Notes: generated by a model not told the origin, from the letters alone. A stretch of DNA of 64,000 bases from Actinoallomurus liliacearum (GCF_039542035.1 NZ_BAABHJ010000040.1:310001-374000); one strand, 5' to 3'. Counted from the stretch's first letter, positions 8,748-17,255 are shown. A program made the numbers and translations.

Positions 8748-9377
8748 ATGGCGGTCATACGCGGGGGACATTCGATCGAGGCCGTTCCGGACAAAGAGCT
8801 GCTGTCGCGGCACGCGAATGGCGACCCGTACGCGTTCTCCGAGCTCGTACAGCGGCACCGCGACCGCATGTGGGCGGTCGCGCTTCGCACGCTCGGCGAC
8901 CACGAGGAGGCTGCTGACGCCCTCCAGGACGCCTTCCTGTCGGCGTACCGCGCGGCCGGCCGGTTCCGCGGTGACGCGGCCGTCACGACCTGGCTGCACC
9001 GCATCGTCGTCAACGCCTGCCTCGACCGGATACGCCGGCGCTCCATCCGGCCGGTCGTGCCGATGGGCGACGACGCCACGCTCGACTCCGTCGCGCCGAA
9101 GAACTCCGACCCCACCTCCACCCACGAGCTGTCGCTCGACGTGAACGAGGCGCTGCAGCGCATACCCTTCGAACAGCGGGCGGCGCTCGTACTGGTCGAC
9201 ATGATGGGGTACGCCGTCGACGAGGCCGCCAGGGTCCTGGAGGTCCCGCCGGGCACCATCAAGAGCCGGTGCGCACGCGGCCGCGCCCGTCTCGCACCGC
9301 TTCTCGGGCACCTACGGAACCAGGGACGCGGCTCGGGCGTCGAATCTGCGGAGGAAGGAGGTGGCACATCCGCGTGA
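8748..9377 (+). CDS. sigM: ECF RNA polymerase sigma factor SigM
   Basis: A 209-aa extracytoplasmic-function sigma factor. Region 2 is seen as FSELVQRHRDRMWAVALRTLGD...DALQDAFLSAYRAAGRFRG plus TWLHRIVVNACLDRIRRR, and region 4 as LQRIPFEQRAALVLVDMMGYAVDEAARVLEVPPGTIKSRCARGRARL with its helix-turn-helix. It sits in the classical murJ-kinase-sigM-anti-sigma-trxB order, so it is expected to direct envelope or oxidative stress genes. The stop overlaps the GTG of the anti-sigma gene (GTGA), coupling their translation. ATG 8748 lies 5 nt after a short upstream frame. Confidence 0.93.
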   Translation: MAVIRGGHSIEAVPDKELLSRHANGDPYAFSELVQRHRDRMWAVALRTLGDHEEAADALQDAFLSAYRAAGRFRGDAAVTTWLHRIVVNACLDRIRRRSIRPVVPMGDDATLDSVAPKNSDPTSTHELSLDVNEALQRIPFEQRAALVLVDMMGYAVDEAARVLEVPPGTIKSRCARGRARLAPLLGHLRNQGRGSGVESAEEGGGTSA

Positions 9378-10132
9378 CTGCCGCACACCTTGACTACGAA
9401 GCGCTGGCCGACCTCGCCGAGGGGATTCTCGACGATGCCACGGCCACATCCGCAGAACAACACCTGACCGAGTGCGCCGAATGTCGTGATCGGGCCACTG
9501 AGGTCGCGGACGTGTCCCGCGTTCTCGCGGAGGCACCCACCCCGCCGATGCCCGCACACCTGGTCGAGCGCCTCGACGCGGCGATCGCCGCCGAGGCGGC
9601 GTCCCACGTGCCGGTGCATCGGCACGCCCGGCGATTTCAGTTCCTCGCCGCGGCGGCGGCCGCGGTGGTGGTCGTCGGCGGTGGGGGAGTCATCGCCCGC
9701 ACTGTCCTGGAGAACGGCGACTCCAACAGCGCGACGGTCTCCCAGCGACCGGTGGAGGATCCCTCTCGTCCGCGTACGGGAGGCGCCCGGGCCCAGCCTC
9801 GGCCGGCCCGGTCCGTTCCGTTCACCGCCGTACGGAGCGGGACTCGCTACACCTCGGCCCAGCTCGAGTCGCAGGTCGCCTCGGCACTGTCCACGTCGAC
9901 CGCCGACCGCGCGCTGAACGCGGTGACCCCCGGGTCGTTGGCGGACTGCGTCGGCCGGGTGAGCGGCGGGAAGGCCCCGCTGCTCGTCGACTCGGCCACC
10001 TACGAGGGCCGTCCGGCGACGGTGATCGCGCTGCCGGGTGCCGATGCCGGGCATGCCGACGTCTGGATCGTCGGAGCGAAGTGCTCCGCCGATGACCCGG
10101 ACCTGATCGCGCACCGGCAGATCACCCGCTGA
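9374..10132 (+). CDS. rsmA: Zinc-binding anti-sigma-M factor
   Basis: A 252-aa single-pass membrane anti-sigma factor expected to hold SigM inactive. The ZAS-type zinc motif HLTECAEC (H-x3-C-x2-C) is near residues 32-39, followed by a helix-rich linker, one membrane helix (about residues 95-115, alanine/valine-rich) and an external domain with few features. The four-base overlap with sigM supports a dedicated partner role. The frame is open further upstream, but the GTG at 9374 gives the overlap and the normal N-terminus (TAAHLDYEALADLAEG). The name follows the mycobacterial/streptomycete partner of SigM. A strong hairpin follows the stop codon. Confidence 0.82.
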   Translation: MTAAHLDYEALADLAEGILDDATATSAEQHLTECAECRDRATEVADVSRVLAEAPTPPMPAHLVERLDAAIAAEAASHVPVHRHARRFQFLAAAAAAVVVVGGGGVIARTVLENGDSNSATVSQRPVEDPSRPRTGGARAQPRPARSVPFTAVRSGTRYTSAQLESQVASALSTSTADRALNAVTPGSLADCVGRVSGGKAPLLVDSATYEGRPATVIALPGADAGHADVWIVGAKCSADDPDLIAHRQITR

Positions 10133-10140
10133 TCCTGGCG

Positions 10141-10191
10141 CGTCGCAGGCCGCATCGCCCTCGTGCTCGCCGGGCGGTGCGGCCTGCGACG
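10141..10191 (+). terminator. Hairpin terminator after sigM-rsmA
   Basis: Inverted repeat of 14 bp (10141-10154 with 10178-10191), GC-rich with a 23-nt loop, 8 nt after the anti-sigma stop. There is no U-tract, as is usual in actinomycetes. Confidence 0.6.
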
Positions 10192-10329
10192 TGTACGCGC
10201 GGGATGACCTGCGCGTGTGCATGAGCGGGAATCTCCGCGCCCTAGGATCGGTTTAGGCCACTGCGAGCGGAGGCGACCGGACGAACGGGACCGGGCCCGG
10301 CTTCGCGGACGCGATCAGAGAGAGGCACT

Positions 10330-11313
10330 GTGGTGAGCGACGTCCGGAACGTGATCATCATCGGTTCGGGGCCGGCGGGGTACTCCGCAGCGATCTACGC
10401 GGCCCGAGGGGACCTCAGACCACTGGTCTTCGAAGGCTCGGTGACCGCCGGTGGCGCGCTGATGAACACCACCGACGTGGAGAACTTCCCGGGCTTCCCC
10501 GACGGCATCGTCGGCCCTGACCTGATGGACAACCTGCGCAAGCAGGCGGAGCGCTTCGGCGCCGAGCTGGTCGCCGACGACGTGACCGAGGTCGACCTGA
10601 AGGCCACGCCCAAGGTCGTCAAGGTCGGCGACGAGACCCACCTGGCCAAGGCGGTCGTGATCGCCACCGGGTCCAAGTACCGCGAGCTCGGCCTGCCGAA
10701 GGAGAAGCAGCTCTCGGGCCGTGGCGTCTCCTGGTGCGCCACCTGCGACGGCTTCTTCTTCCGCGACAAGGACATCGCGGTGGTCGGCGGCGGCGACTCC
10801 GCCATGGAAGAGGCGATCTTCCTCACCCGGTTCGCCCGGTCGGTCACCATCATCCACCGGCGTGACAAGCTCCGGGCCAGCCGGATCATGCAGGACCGCG
10901 CGTTCGCGAACGAGAAGATCAAGTTCGCGTGGAACAGCGAGGTCGCCGAGATCCTCGGCGACGAGAAGCTGACCGGCGTGAAGCTTCGCGACGTGGACAC
11001 CGGCGAGGAGCGCACCCTCGAGCTGTCCGGACTGTTCATCGCGATCGGCCACGAGCCGCGCACGGAGCTGTTCGCCGACCAGCTCGAGCTGGACGAGGAG
11101 GAGTACCTCCGCGTCGCGGCGCCGACGACCCACACGAACATCCCCGGCGTCTTCGGAGCCGGTGACGTCGTCGACCACCGCTACCGCCAGGCGATCACCG
11201 CGGCCGGCACCGGTGCCGCGGCGGCCATCGACGCGGAGCGCTGGCTGCAGGACGAGGGACTCGCGGAGCTGACGCCGCAGGATTTCTCCTCCGTTCCCAA
11301 AATCGGCGCCTGA
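10330..11313 (+). CDS. trxB: Thioredoxin-disulfide reductase
   Basis: FAD enzyme that passes electrons from NADPH to thioredoxin. Seen: the N-terminal FAD motif GSGPAGY near residue 14, the redox CATC within WCATCDGFFF near residue 138, the NADPH-binding GGGDSAMEEA, the HRRDKLRAS block that recognises the NADP phosphate, and the C-terminal GVFGAGDVVDHRYRQA FAD segment. It is 327 aa, a normal length. A GAGAGG ribosome site precedes GTG 10330; GTG 10333 is equally possible. In most actinomycetes trxA follows directly; here it does not, and a 16-bp terminator ends the unit 33 nt after the stop. Confidence 0.95.
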   Translation: MVSDVRNVIIIGSGPAGYSAAIYAARGDLRPLVFEGSVTAGGALMNTTDVENFPGFPDGIVGPDLMDNLRKQAERFGAELVADDVTEVDLKATPKVVKVGDETHLAKAVVIATGSKYRELGLPKEKQLSGRGVSWCATCDGFFFRDKDIAVVGGGDSAMEEAIFLTRFARSVTIIHRRDKLRASRIMQDRAFANEKIKFAWNSEVAEILGDEKLTGVKLRDVDTGEERTLELSGLFIAIGHEPRTELFADQLELDEEEYLRVAAPTTHTNIPGVFGAGDVVDHRYRQAITAAGTGAAAAIDAERWLQDEGLAELTPQDFSSVPKIGA

Positions 11314-11346
11314 TCCCGGATTTTCCCGGCCTCCCGCGGCCTGGAC

Positions 11347-11382
11347 GGCGGTGGCCCCGTGCGAAAGCACGGGGCCACCGCC
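11347..11382 (+). terminator. Intrinsic-type terminator after trxB
   Basis: Perfect 16-bp stem (11347-11362 with 11367-11382) with a GAAA tetraloop, 33 nt after the trxB stop. The following bases contain only a short T-run. Confidence 0.85.
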
Positions 11383-11630
11383 ATTTCATGCCCCTAGCCT
11401 GCGGAAACTCGCCACAGCCCCGCTGGCGGGCGATCGCCGCCGTCCTGGTGTGATGGGGCCGATCCGGGGGGTTGATCGCCTCAGCGCCCTCTCAGGCCCC
11501 ATTATGCCCATCTGGCGCTGGGCAGGCTCTCCGATCTGCTCCATGGGCCGCTGCCGGGCGAGTTGATCTGCAATCGGGCGGCGTGTCGCCTTGCGCACCG
11601 CCGTCTCATCCGCATTTCGATGATCATCAT

Positions 11631-11657
11631 GGCGTCGGCGTCGGCGTCGGCGTCGGC
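11631..11657. repeat. GGCGTC hexamer microsatellite in a gene-free stretch
   Basis: Four and a half copies of the hexamer GGCGTC in tandem. The surrounding 11383-11713 stretch has no convincing gene on either strand; it is where trxA would normally be. Confidence 0.8.
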
Positions 11658-11713
11658 CGCCCACGCCCCAAGGCGGCGTGTTCACACCACGGTGGACGGT
11701 TCTGGTCACCGCG

Positions 11714-12151
11714 CTATGGGATGGACGCCTCACCGACCGCCGCCAGCAACTCGATGGGAAATTCCGGATCGCCTTGCCCGACGGTGACCGCGACCCACCG
11801 GGTGGCGTCCGGCTGTCGCCAGACGAGCATCTCGCCGCTGAGCTGACACAACGAGCTGATCGGTTCCGGAACCGGGTCCTCACTCCACAGGTAGGGCTCC
11901 AGATCGATCGCCTCGGGTCCGCCCCAGCGCGCCGTCAGCGCCGCTACCAGCGCCTGGAAAGCGGCGTCGATCTCTTTCTCGGCCGCTTCAACGGTCTCTT
12001 CACTACGGTCCTCCCAAAAGCCCTGGCTGGCCCGTAGGACGCGCACGTGGTAGCCCGGTCCGCTGGCACCGTCTCCTTGTTGCGTCTCGTTCGGCGGAAA
12101 AGGAAGGGCGAGCAGACCGCCGACGATGGACTCCAAATCCTGCGTTGCCAC
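11714..12151 (-). CDS. Hypothetical protein
   Basis: An acidic 145-aa soluble protein (MATQDLESIVGGLLALPFPP at the start; EAAEKEIDAAFQALVAALTARWG in the middle; ends AAVGEASIP). No signal peptide, membrane helix or catalytic motif is seen. The tryptophans in ARWGGPEAIDLEPYLWSED and MLVWRQPDATRWVAVTVGQGDPEFPIELL give it the look of a folded domain, similar in style to immunity or SMI1-like proteins, but I do not recognise the family. It reads towards trxB and stands alone, replacing the usual trxA-cwlM pair. Codon use has good third-position GC, which supports coding. Confidence 0.65.
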   Translation of the reverse strand: MATQDLESIVGGLLALPFPPNETQQGDGASGPGYHVRVLRASQGFWEDRSEETVEAAEKEIDAAFQALVAALTARWGGPEAIDLEPYLWSEDPVPEPISSLCQLSGEMLVWRQPDATRWVAVTVGQGDPEFPIELLAAVGEASIP

Positions 12152-12550
12152 GCCAAGAGACTAAACAGCCGGTGAAGGTATGTGGTCACCGCACTAGGTC
12201 ATCGACTCGCCGGCGGCCGGCCGCGCGCGAGCTCCCGGTCGACCGAGTCCGTCCCCGCGGGCGTACCTCGGCATGACCGATGGCTGCGGCCAGGCCGTCG
12301 CGCAGTCCGGCGAGGACCGCCTGTATAGGTGGGCGGCCTGGCTGCCGACGGCGGACGGTCGCCACACGGCGCTCGGCGTATCCACCTCGGCCACGCCGGC
12401 GCTAGGCGGCGAGCACTGGATGTCGGATGTGGGCGTGGGCACCGGGCGGCGGCTGCTGCAGCGCGCTCGTCGATCGGCCGGCCCCGCGCAGCGCTCGGCG
12501 GGGCCGCCCTCGCCTCGCCGTCAGGAGCGGGTGGCGGGCCTGAGACGCCG
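12152..12550. other. Gene-free stretch where cwlM would be expected
   Basis: About 400 bp between the hypothetical gene and the GNAT gene. Open frames exist on both strands but none has a ribosome site, a recognisable domain or a consistent codon pattern. No amidase remnant could be recognised by eye. Confidence 0.5.
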
Positions 12551-13168
12551 TCAGACGGGTCGGAGGGCGCCTTCCGGGGACATGGAGCCGAGGAGCCGTT
12601 CTAGGGCGACCTCGACGTCCTCCCGCCAGGAAATGGCGGACTTGAGCTCGAGCCGCAGGCGCGGGAACCGGTGGTGCGGCCGCACGGTCTTGAAACCGAC
12701 CGCCAGCATGTACTCGGCCGGCAGGACGCAGCCGGGCTTCTCCCACTTGAGATCGCCGAACGCCTCGATCGCCCGAATACCCCGCCGGGTCAGGTCCTTG
12801 GCCATCCCCTGGACGAGCATCCGCCCGAGCCCGCCGCCCTGGAACTCGGGCAGGATGTACGCGGTCATCAGGAGAGCGGCGTCCGCGCTCGCGGGGCTCG
12901 TCGGGAAGGCGACGGAACGCGGCACGTACAGCGGCGGCGCGAACAGGACGTAGCCCGCGGGCACTCCGTCGACGTACACGATCTTGCCGCAGCTCCCCCA
13001 TTCGAGGAGCGTGGCGGAGATCCACGCCTCCTTCTCCAGCTCCGTGTTACCGCAGTCCTCGGCTCGCTGTTTGCTCACCGGATCGAGCTCCCAGAACACG
13101 CAGCTGCGACACCGCGATGGCAGATCATCAAGATTGTCGAGCGTGATATTCACCAGACGACGCGACAC
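12551..13168 (-). CDS. GNAT family N-acetyltransferase next to parB
   Basis: A 205-aa acetyltransferase-fold protein found beside parB in many actinomycetes; the substrate is not known. The acetyl-CoA loop is seen as ILPEFQGGGLGRMLVQGMAKDL (Q/R-x-x-G-x-G), around residues 108-128. The N-terminus carries CRSCVFWEL with two close cysteines, and a later GDLKWEKPGCVLPAEYMLAVGFKTVRPHHRFPRLRLEL matches the C-terminal part of this subfamily. It is transcribed towards the empty stretch, with parS and parB upstream. Start ATG/GTG at 13168. Confidence 0.82.
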   Translation of the reverse strand: MSRRLVNITLDNLDDLPSRCRSCVFWELDPVSKQRAEDCGNTELEKEAWISATLLEWGSCGKIVYVDGVPAGYVLFAPPLYVPRSVAFPTSPASADAALLMTAYILPEFQGGGLGRMLVQGMAKDLTRRGIRAIEAFGDLKWEKPGCVLPAEYMLAVGFKTVRPHHRFPRLRLELKSAISWREDVEVALERLLGSMSPEGALRPV

Positions 13169-13278
13169 CGGCCAGGCCCCCTTCTCGGGCGGAGCGCCTT
13201 CATTCCCCGAGACCTATTCCCGCTCAGCAGGAGCTTAGAGCTACGGTTCGATCCACCGCTGCCGGAACGGATGGCCGG

Positions 13279-13294
13279 TGTTTCACGTGAAACC
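13279..13294. promoter_or_regulatory. parS: parS centromere site (near-perfect)
   Basis: TGTTTCACGTGAAACC: the 14-bp core palindrome GTTTCACGTGAAAC is perfect, with one outer base off the 16-bp consensus. It lies 17 nt after the parB stop and is the nucleation site for ParB spreading. Confidence 0.95.
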
Positions 13295-13310
13295 ATCCGT
13301 CCGGACGGAG

Positions 13311-14261
13311 CTATGCGGGTGGGTGATTGCCCGGCGTCATCGCGTCGACGATCCGCTCGAGGTCCTCGAGCGTGGCGAACTCCACCACGATCTTTCCCTT
13401 GCGCTGGCCGACGTCGACGCGCACCTTGGTCTCGTAGAGCTCCGAGAGCTCGGAGGCGAGCTCCCTGATACGAGGGTTCTCCGGCCCGCTCGGCGCCTTG
13501 CGCCGGGTCGCCTTCTTCGTCTCCCCGCCCTCTCCCAGGGTGATCAGCTCTTCGACGGCCCGGACCGAGAGGCCCTCTTCGACGATCCGCTTCGCCAGGT
13601 ACTCCTGCTGTTCGGCGCTCTCCAGGCCGAGGAGCGCTCGCGCGTGGCCGGCGCTGAGGACCCCGGCGGCGACGCGCCGCTGGACGACGGGCGGCAGGTT
13701 CAGCAGCCGCAGGGTGTTGGTGATGTGCGGCCGGGAACGCCCGATCCGGGCGGCCAGCTCCTCGTGCGTCGCGCCGAAGTCGTCGAGCAGCTGTCGGTAC
13801 GCGGCGGCCTCCTCCAGCGCGTTGAGCTGCTGCCGGTGGAGGTTCTCCATGAGGGCGTCGCGCAGCAGGTCGTCGTCGCCGGTGTCCCGGACGATCGCCG
13901 GGATCTTCTCCAGCTCCGCCAGCTTGGAAGCGCGTAGCCGCCGCTCGCCCATGATGAGCTCGTAGCGGTTCGGGCCGACCTCGCGGACGACGACCGGCTG
14001 GAGCAGGCCCACGATTTTGATCGAGGCGGCGAGCTCCTCCAACGCCACTTCGTCGAACGTGCTCCGTGGCTGCCGCGGGTTCGGAGTGATCTCCGCGAGC
14101 GACAGCTCGGCGAAGTGCGCGCCCGCCACCGCCTGCGGCTGGGGCGCACCGTCGAGCGGACCCGAGTCGGCGGCCCCGGTCGGCGGCGACGCCGGCTGTG
14201 CGGGCGCCGTCGGGATCAACGAGCCCAGTCCCTTACCCAGACCCCGGCGTGGCTGGCTCAC
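13311..14261 (-). CDS. parB: Chromosome partitioning protein ParB
   Basis: A 316-aa CTP-dependent DNA clamp that loads at parS and organises the origin for segregation. Seen: N-terminal RRGLGKGLGSLIP (ParA-interacting end), linker, then the CTP-binding fold with ITPNPRQPRSTFDEVALEELAASI and the GERRLRASKLA motif near residue 105, the helix-turn-helix with LAARIGRSRPHITNTLRLLNLP, and a C-terminal dimer domain after a basic KKATRRKAPS linker. It lies in the canonical parA-parB order with an 85-nt gap. parS lies just beyond its 3' end and a second one inside parA. Confidence 0.97.
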   Translation of the reverse strand: MSQPRRGLGKGLGSLIPTAPAQPASPPTGAADSGPLDGAPQPQAVAGAHFAELSLAEITPNPRQPRSTFDEVALEELAASIKIVGLLQPVVVREVGPNRYELIMGERRLRASKLAELEKIPAIVRDTGDDDLLRDALMENLHRQQLNALEEAAAYRQLLDDFGATHEELAARIGRSRPHITNTLRLLNLPPVVQRRVAAGVLSAGHARALLGLESAEQQEYLAKRIVEEGLSVRAVEELITLGEGGETKKATRRKAPSGPENPRIRELASELSELYETKVRVDVGQRKGKIVVEFATLEDLERIVDAMTPGNHPPA

Positions 14262-14346
14262 TTCGTACCTTCCTCAGCACTGCGTCCCTGTGAAGCATCA
14301 CCCATCGCGACCGAGGCCCTAACGCGCCCCGGTGCCCTGCGGCTCG

Positions 14347-15690
14347 TCATTCGCCGGCCTCCGCGCCCCGGTAGGCCATCTCACGGGCCGCCTCCGTGTA
14401 AGCCAGCGCACCGCTGGAACTCGGGTCGTAGGTCAGCACCGACTCGCCGTAGCTGGGCGCTTCGGAGACCCGGACGCTCCGGGGGATGACCGTGCTCAGG
14501 ACGAGCTCCCCGAAGTGGCTCCGCACCTCGTCCGCGACCTGTGCCGCCAGCCGGGTCCGCGCGTCGTACATCGTCAGGAGGATCGTCGACACGGCGAGGT
14601 TCGGATTGAGGTGCTGCCTGACGAGGTCCACCGTGTGCAGGAGCTGCGTGAGCCCCTCCAGGGCGTAGTACTCCGTCTGGATCGGGATGAGCAGCTCGTC
14701 GGCGCCCGTCAGGGCGTTGACGGTGAGCAGGCCGAGCGACGGCGGGCAGTCGATGAGGACGTAGTCGAACTTGCCGGTGTCGTACGCCTCCAGCGCGCGG
14801 CGCAACCGGCCCTCTCGCGCCACCATCGGTACGAGGTCGACCTCAGCGCCCGCGAGATGCAAGGTGGCCGGCGCGCAGTAGAGATTCGGCAGCCCTTCGG
14901 CCGGAACGACGATGTCCTCGAACGGCCCGCCTTCAAGGATGACGTGATACACGGACGGGATGTCCGCGTGATGCTCGACGCCCAGTGCGGTCGACGCGTT
15001 CCCCTGAGGGTCGAGGTCGATCACCAGCACCCGTGAGCCGTGCATCGCCAACGCGGCCGCCAAGTTCACGGTGCTGGTCGTCTTGCCGACGCCGCCCTTC
15101 TGGTTGGCGATCGTGATGATGCGGCACTTAGGCGGTCTCGGCCACTCCTTCTCATCCCGCTTGGCAACCGCCTTGAACGCGGCCGCAGTCGCCCGCACCA
15201 TCGGCCGCGCTGTTTCACGTGAAACATCGGCCGACTTAAGCGCCTCACTTACCAACTTCGACTCCCCATGGACCGGGACACGTTGCGACGTCTCATTGAC
15301 AGGATCGGCAGCGGACGGGGCTTCCGTGACGGCTTCCCGGACCGCCTGCCCCTCGGACTCGGAGACAGTGGCCGCCTCGGAAGGCGCCGCCGGCGAGGCC
15401 GGCGTCTCCGGGGGCGCGGCGGCCGGTGCTGCCGCCGCCGGCACCGGGGCCGCCTGCGGCGCCGTGGCCGATGCCACCGACGCCGGCCCGGCCTGAGCGG
15501 GAGGAGCCACGGCCGACGATGCGGCGGAGGACGCCGCCGTCGTGGTCGGCGCCGCCGGCGGCCCCGGATCCCCGGTCACCGCCGTGGACGGAGGCGCGAC
15601 CGCCGACGCGCCCGGCCAGCCGAGTCCCGACGATTGTCGTGGAGACGCTCCCGCGCGGTCCGGCCAGCCCAAGCCCTCTGCTGTCGTCAA
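14347..15690 (-). CDS. parA: Chromosome partitioning ATPase ParA with long N-terminal tail
   Basis: ATPase that moves ParB-bound origins over the nucleoid. The deviant Walker A (KGGVGKTT) begins near residue 196, followed by LVIDLDPQGNAST, the DYVLIDCPPSLG Walker B region and a C-terminal IPRSVRVSEAPSYG segment, all ParA hallmarks. The first 190 residues are alanine/proline/threonine-rich and carry GLGWPDRAG and GLGWPG near the start; ordinary ParA proteins begin shortly before the Walker box. The stretch VSRETARP before the ATPase domain is encoded by an internal parS. TTG 15690 is used with GAGG upstream; a later start is possible, so the tail length is uncertain. Confidence 0.93.
   Translation of the reverse strand: MTTAEGLGWPDRAGASPRQSSGLGWPGASAVAPPSTAVTGDPGPPAAPTTTAASSAASSAVAPPAQAGPASVASATAPQAAPVPAAAAPAAAPPETPASPAAPSEAATVSESEGQAVREAVTEAPSAADPVNETSQRVPVHGESKLVSEALKSADVSRETARPMVRATAAAFKAVAKRDEKEWPRPPKCRIITIANQKGGVGKTTSTVNLAAALAMHGSRVLVIDLDPQGNASTALGVEHHADIPSVYHVILEGGPFEDIVVPAEGLPNLYCAPATLHLAGAEVDLVPMVAREGRLRRALEAYDTGKFDYVLIDCPPSLGLLTVNALTGADELLIPIQTEYYALEGLTQLLHTVDLVRQHLNPNLAVSTILLTMYDARTRLAAQVADEVRSHFGELVLSTVIPRSVRVSEAPSYGESVLTYDPSSSGALAYTEAAREMAYRGAEAGE
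15211..15226. promoter_or_regulatory. parS: parS centromere site (perfect)
   Basis: Perfect 16-bp TGTTTCACGTGAAACA palindrome inside the parA coding sequence, at the codons for DVSRETA just before the ATPase domain. Confidence 0.97.
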
Positions 15691-15696
15691 GGCTCG

Positions 15697-16395
15697 TCAC
15701 CTCTTCCGTTCGCCGCGCCGGCGCCCGCCGCGACGAGAACTCGTCCGTCTCCCCGAAGGCTGCGGAGCCTTGCCGGCGACAACACGGACGATCGTCGTCG
15801 GAGGCTCGACTTTACCGTGACCCACCTGGAGGACCTCTGCGTCGCGAACGCCGAATTCACTCAGAATCGCGCTCGCCTGCTCGAGTTCCGCCGCCGCGCG
15901 CTCACCCTTCAGCGCCAGCAGCTCACCACCCGGCCGCAGCAGAGGCAGCGCCCAGCCCGCCAGCCGCTCCAGCGGCGCCACCGCGCGCGCCGTGACGACG
16001 TCGACGGCGAACTCGTCGGCGGCCTCCTCCGCCCGGGCCCGGCGTACCTCGACGTTCGGCAGCCCGAGAAGGTCGACGCACTCCTGCAGGAACACGGTCC
16101 GGCGAAGGAGCGGTTCGAGGAGCGTCACCGACAGGTCCGGACGGGCGATGGCCAGCACGAGTCCCGGCAGCCCGGCGCCCGAGCCGATGTCGACGACGGT
16201 CGCGTCGGCCGGGATCACCTCCGCCATCACGGCGCAGTTGAGCAGGTGCCGCTCCCACAGGCGATCGACCTCCCGCGGCCCGATAAGCCCGCGTTCGACT
16301 CCGGGACCGGCGAGGAACTCGGCGTATCTCTCGGCGGAAGGCAGCGCGTCGGCGAAGATCTCGCGAGCGATCGACGGCGCAGGAAGTAGTGCCAT
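15697..16395 (-). CDS. rsmG: 16S rRNA (guanine-N7) methyltransferase RsmG
   Basis: SAM-dependent methyltransferase that modifies G527 of 16S rRNA. The 232-aa protein starts MALLPAPSIAREIF and shows the family block ERHLLNCAVMAEVIP, the SAM-binding VVDIGSGAGLPGLVLAIARP, VTLLEPLLRRTVFLQE, the conserved VVTARAVAPLERLAGWALPLLRPGG, and ends in a basic tail rich in RR. The frame stays open to 16623 through the tandem repeat, but ATG 16395 gives the normal family N-terminus. Its stop lies 6 nt before the parA start, so rsmG-parA-parB probably form one operon. The usual neighbour jag is displaced about 950 bp away. Confidence 0.94.
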   Translation of the reverse strand: MALLPAPSIAREIFADALPSAERYAEFLAGPGVERGLIGPREVDRLWERHLLNCAVMAEVIPADATVVDIGSGAGLPGLVLAIARPDLSVTLLEPLLRRTVFLQECVDLLGLPNVEVRRARAEEAADEFAVDVVTARAVAPLERLAGWALPLLRPGGELLALKGERAAAELEQASAILSEFGVRDAEVLQVGHGKVEPPTTIVRVVAGKAPQPSGRRTSSRRGGRRRGERKR

Positions 16396-16505
16396 GGCTA
16401 GCGGCTCAGAAACTTGGTATGGGTCCCCACAGTGATGGAATGCTTCCACATCGCATGGCCTCCCGGAAACGCCGACCCGCGCGGCCAGGCCCGCGTCCGC
16501 CACGT

Positions 16506-16681
16506 CGGCCCTACCCGCGAACCCGACAGAGGCCGCGAACCGCCCTCGATGGCCGTGTTCAAGAGCGCGGCGGAGGCCGCAAAGCGCTTCCCGTGGCCGT
16601 ACTCGCGAACGCGGCGAAGCCACCAGAGCGCTCCCGGTGGCCGTGCTCGCGAGCTCGGCTGAACCGCCAGAGCGCTCCCGG
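16506..16681. repeat. 44-bp imperfect tandem repeat (four units)
   Basis: Units begin at 16506, 16550, 16594 and 16638; each starts with a form of (T/C)GGCC followed by a (G/T)CTCGCGA-like segment and ends near GCTCCCGG. The last two copies share almost their entire sequence and the first two are diverged; a fifth, weaker unit may precede them from about 16456. The array lies upstream of rsmG in non-coding DNA (16396-16877) and shows no internal ribosome site or promoter that I can support. Confidence 0.75.
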
Positions 16682-16877
16682 TGGCCCCGGACGCCCGCCC
16701 GGCGCGTGGCCGTACCCCACGCACGGCGATCGGGGCATTCTGTCCGATAGTGGGAGGAACAGGCGTTTCACCGGTCGACCCACCCTCCCCACAAGGAAAT
16801 CTCGGCCCTGTGCATATCTCCCGTGGGTCGGGTACGACTCCCGCTGGCCGATCCATCCCCGGAAGGAGCCGTCTCAG

Positions 16878-17207
16878 ATGGGCATCGGAACAGGCCTGGC
16901 GTTCATCGCGATCGGAGCGATCCTCGCCTTCGCCTTCAATTTCCACGTCAGCGGGATCGACATCCAGATGATCGGATGGATCCTGATGTTCGTCGGCGCC
17001 GCGTGGCTGGCCATCACGTTCGCCTACACGCGTCCGCGTCGCCGCCGGCAGGTCGCGCAGATCGTCGAGGACGATCCGGTCTTCGTGACCCGGGAGGAGG
17101 AGCGGCCCACGGTCGTCGTCCAGGAGCCTGCGCAGCGCGCGGAGTCGCCGGTTCGCCCGCGGCCGGTTTCGGGAGGTCGCAACGTCACGAGGTATGAGCC
17201 GGAATAA
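16878..17207 (+). CDS. DUF6458 family small membrane protein
   Basis: A 109-aa protein with two N-terminal membrane helices (GIGTGLAFIAIGAILAFAF and MIGWILMFVGAAWLAITFAY) separated by the short HVSGIDIQ turn that typifies the family, then a basic RPRRRRQ segment and an acidic/arginine-rich cytoplasmic tail. A GGAAGGAG site lies 9 nt before ATG 16878. It faces rightward against the leftward jag-rnpA operon and splits jag from rsmG. Role unknown. A hairpin terminator shared with jag follows. Confidence 0.82.
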   Translation: MGIGTGLAFIAIGAILAFAFNFHVSGIDIQMIGWILMFVGAAWLAITFAYTRPRRRRQVAQIVEDDPVFVTREEERPTVVVQEPAQRAESPVRPRPVSGGRNVTRYEPE

Positions 17208-17255
17208 GCCGACACGATCCGCCGTGGGCTGACCGGCCACACCGTCAGAACGAGC

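Noticed and set aside
12194..12953. Frames on both strands that could be a cwlM remnant
   Set aside because: No amidase or peptidoglycan-binding motif can be read in any frame; they partly run antisense to the GNAT gene.
16396..16623. Extended N-terminus of RsmG through the 44-bp repeats
   Set aside because: The conserved family N-terminus starts at ATG 16395; the extension only translates the tandem repeat.
16506..16681. CRISPR array
   Set aside because: Units are contiguous 44-bp imperfect repeats without unique spacers, and no cas genes are present anywhere in the window.
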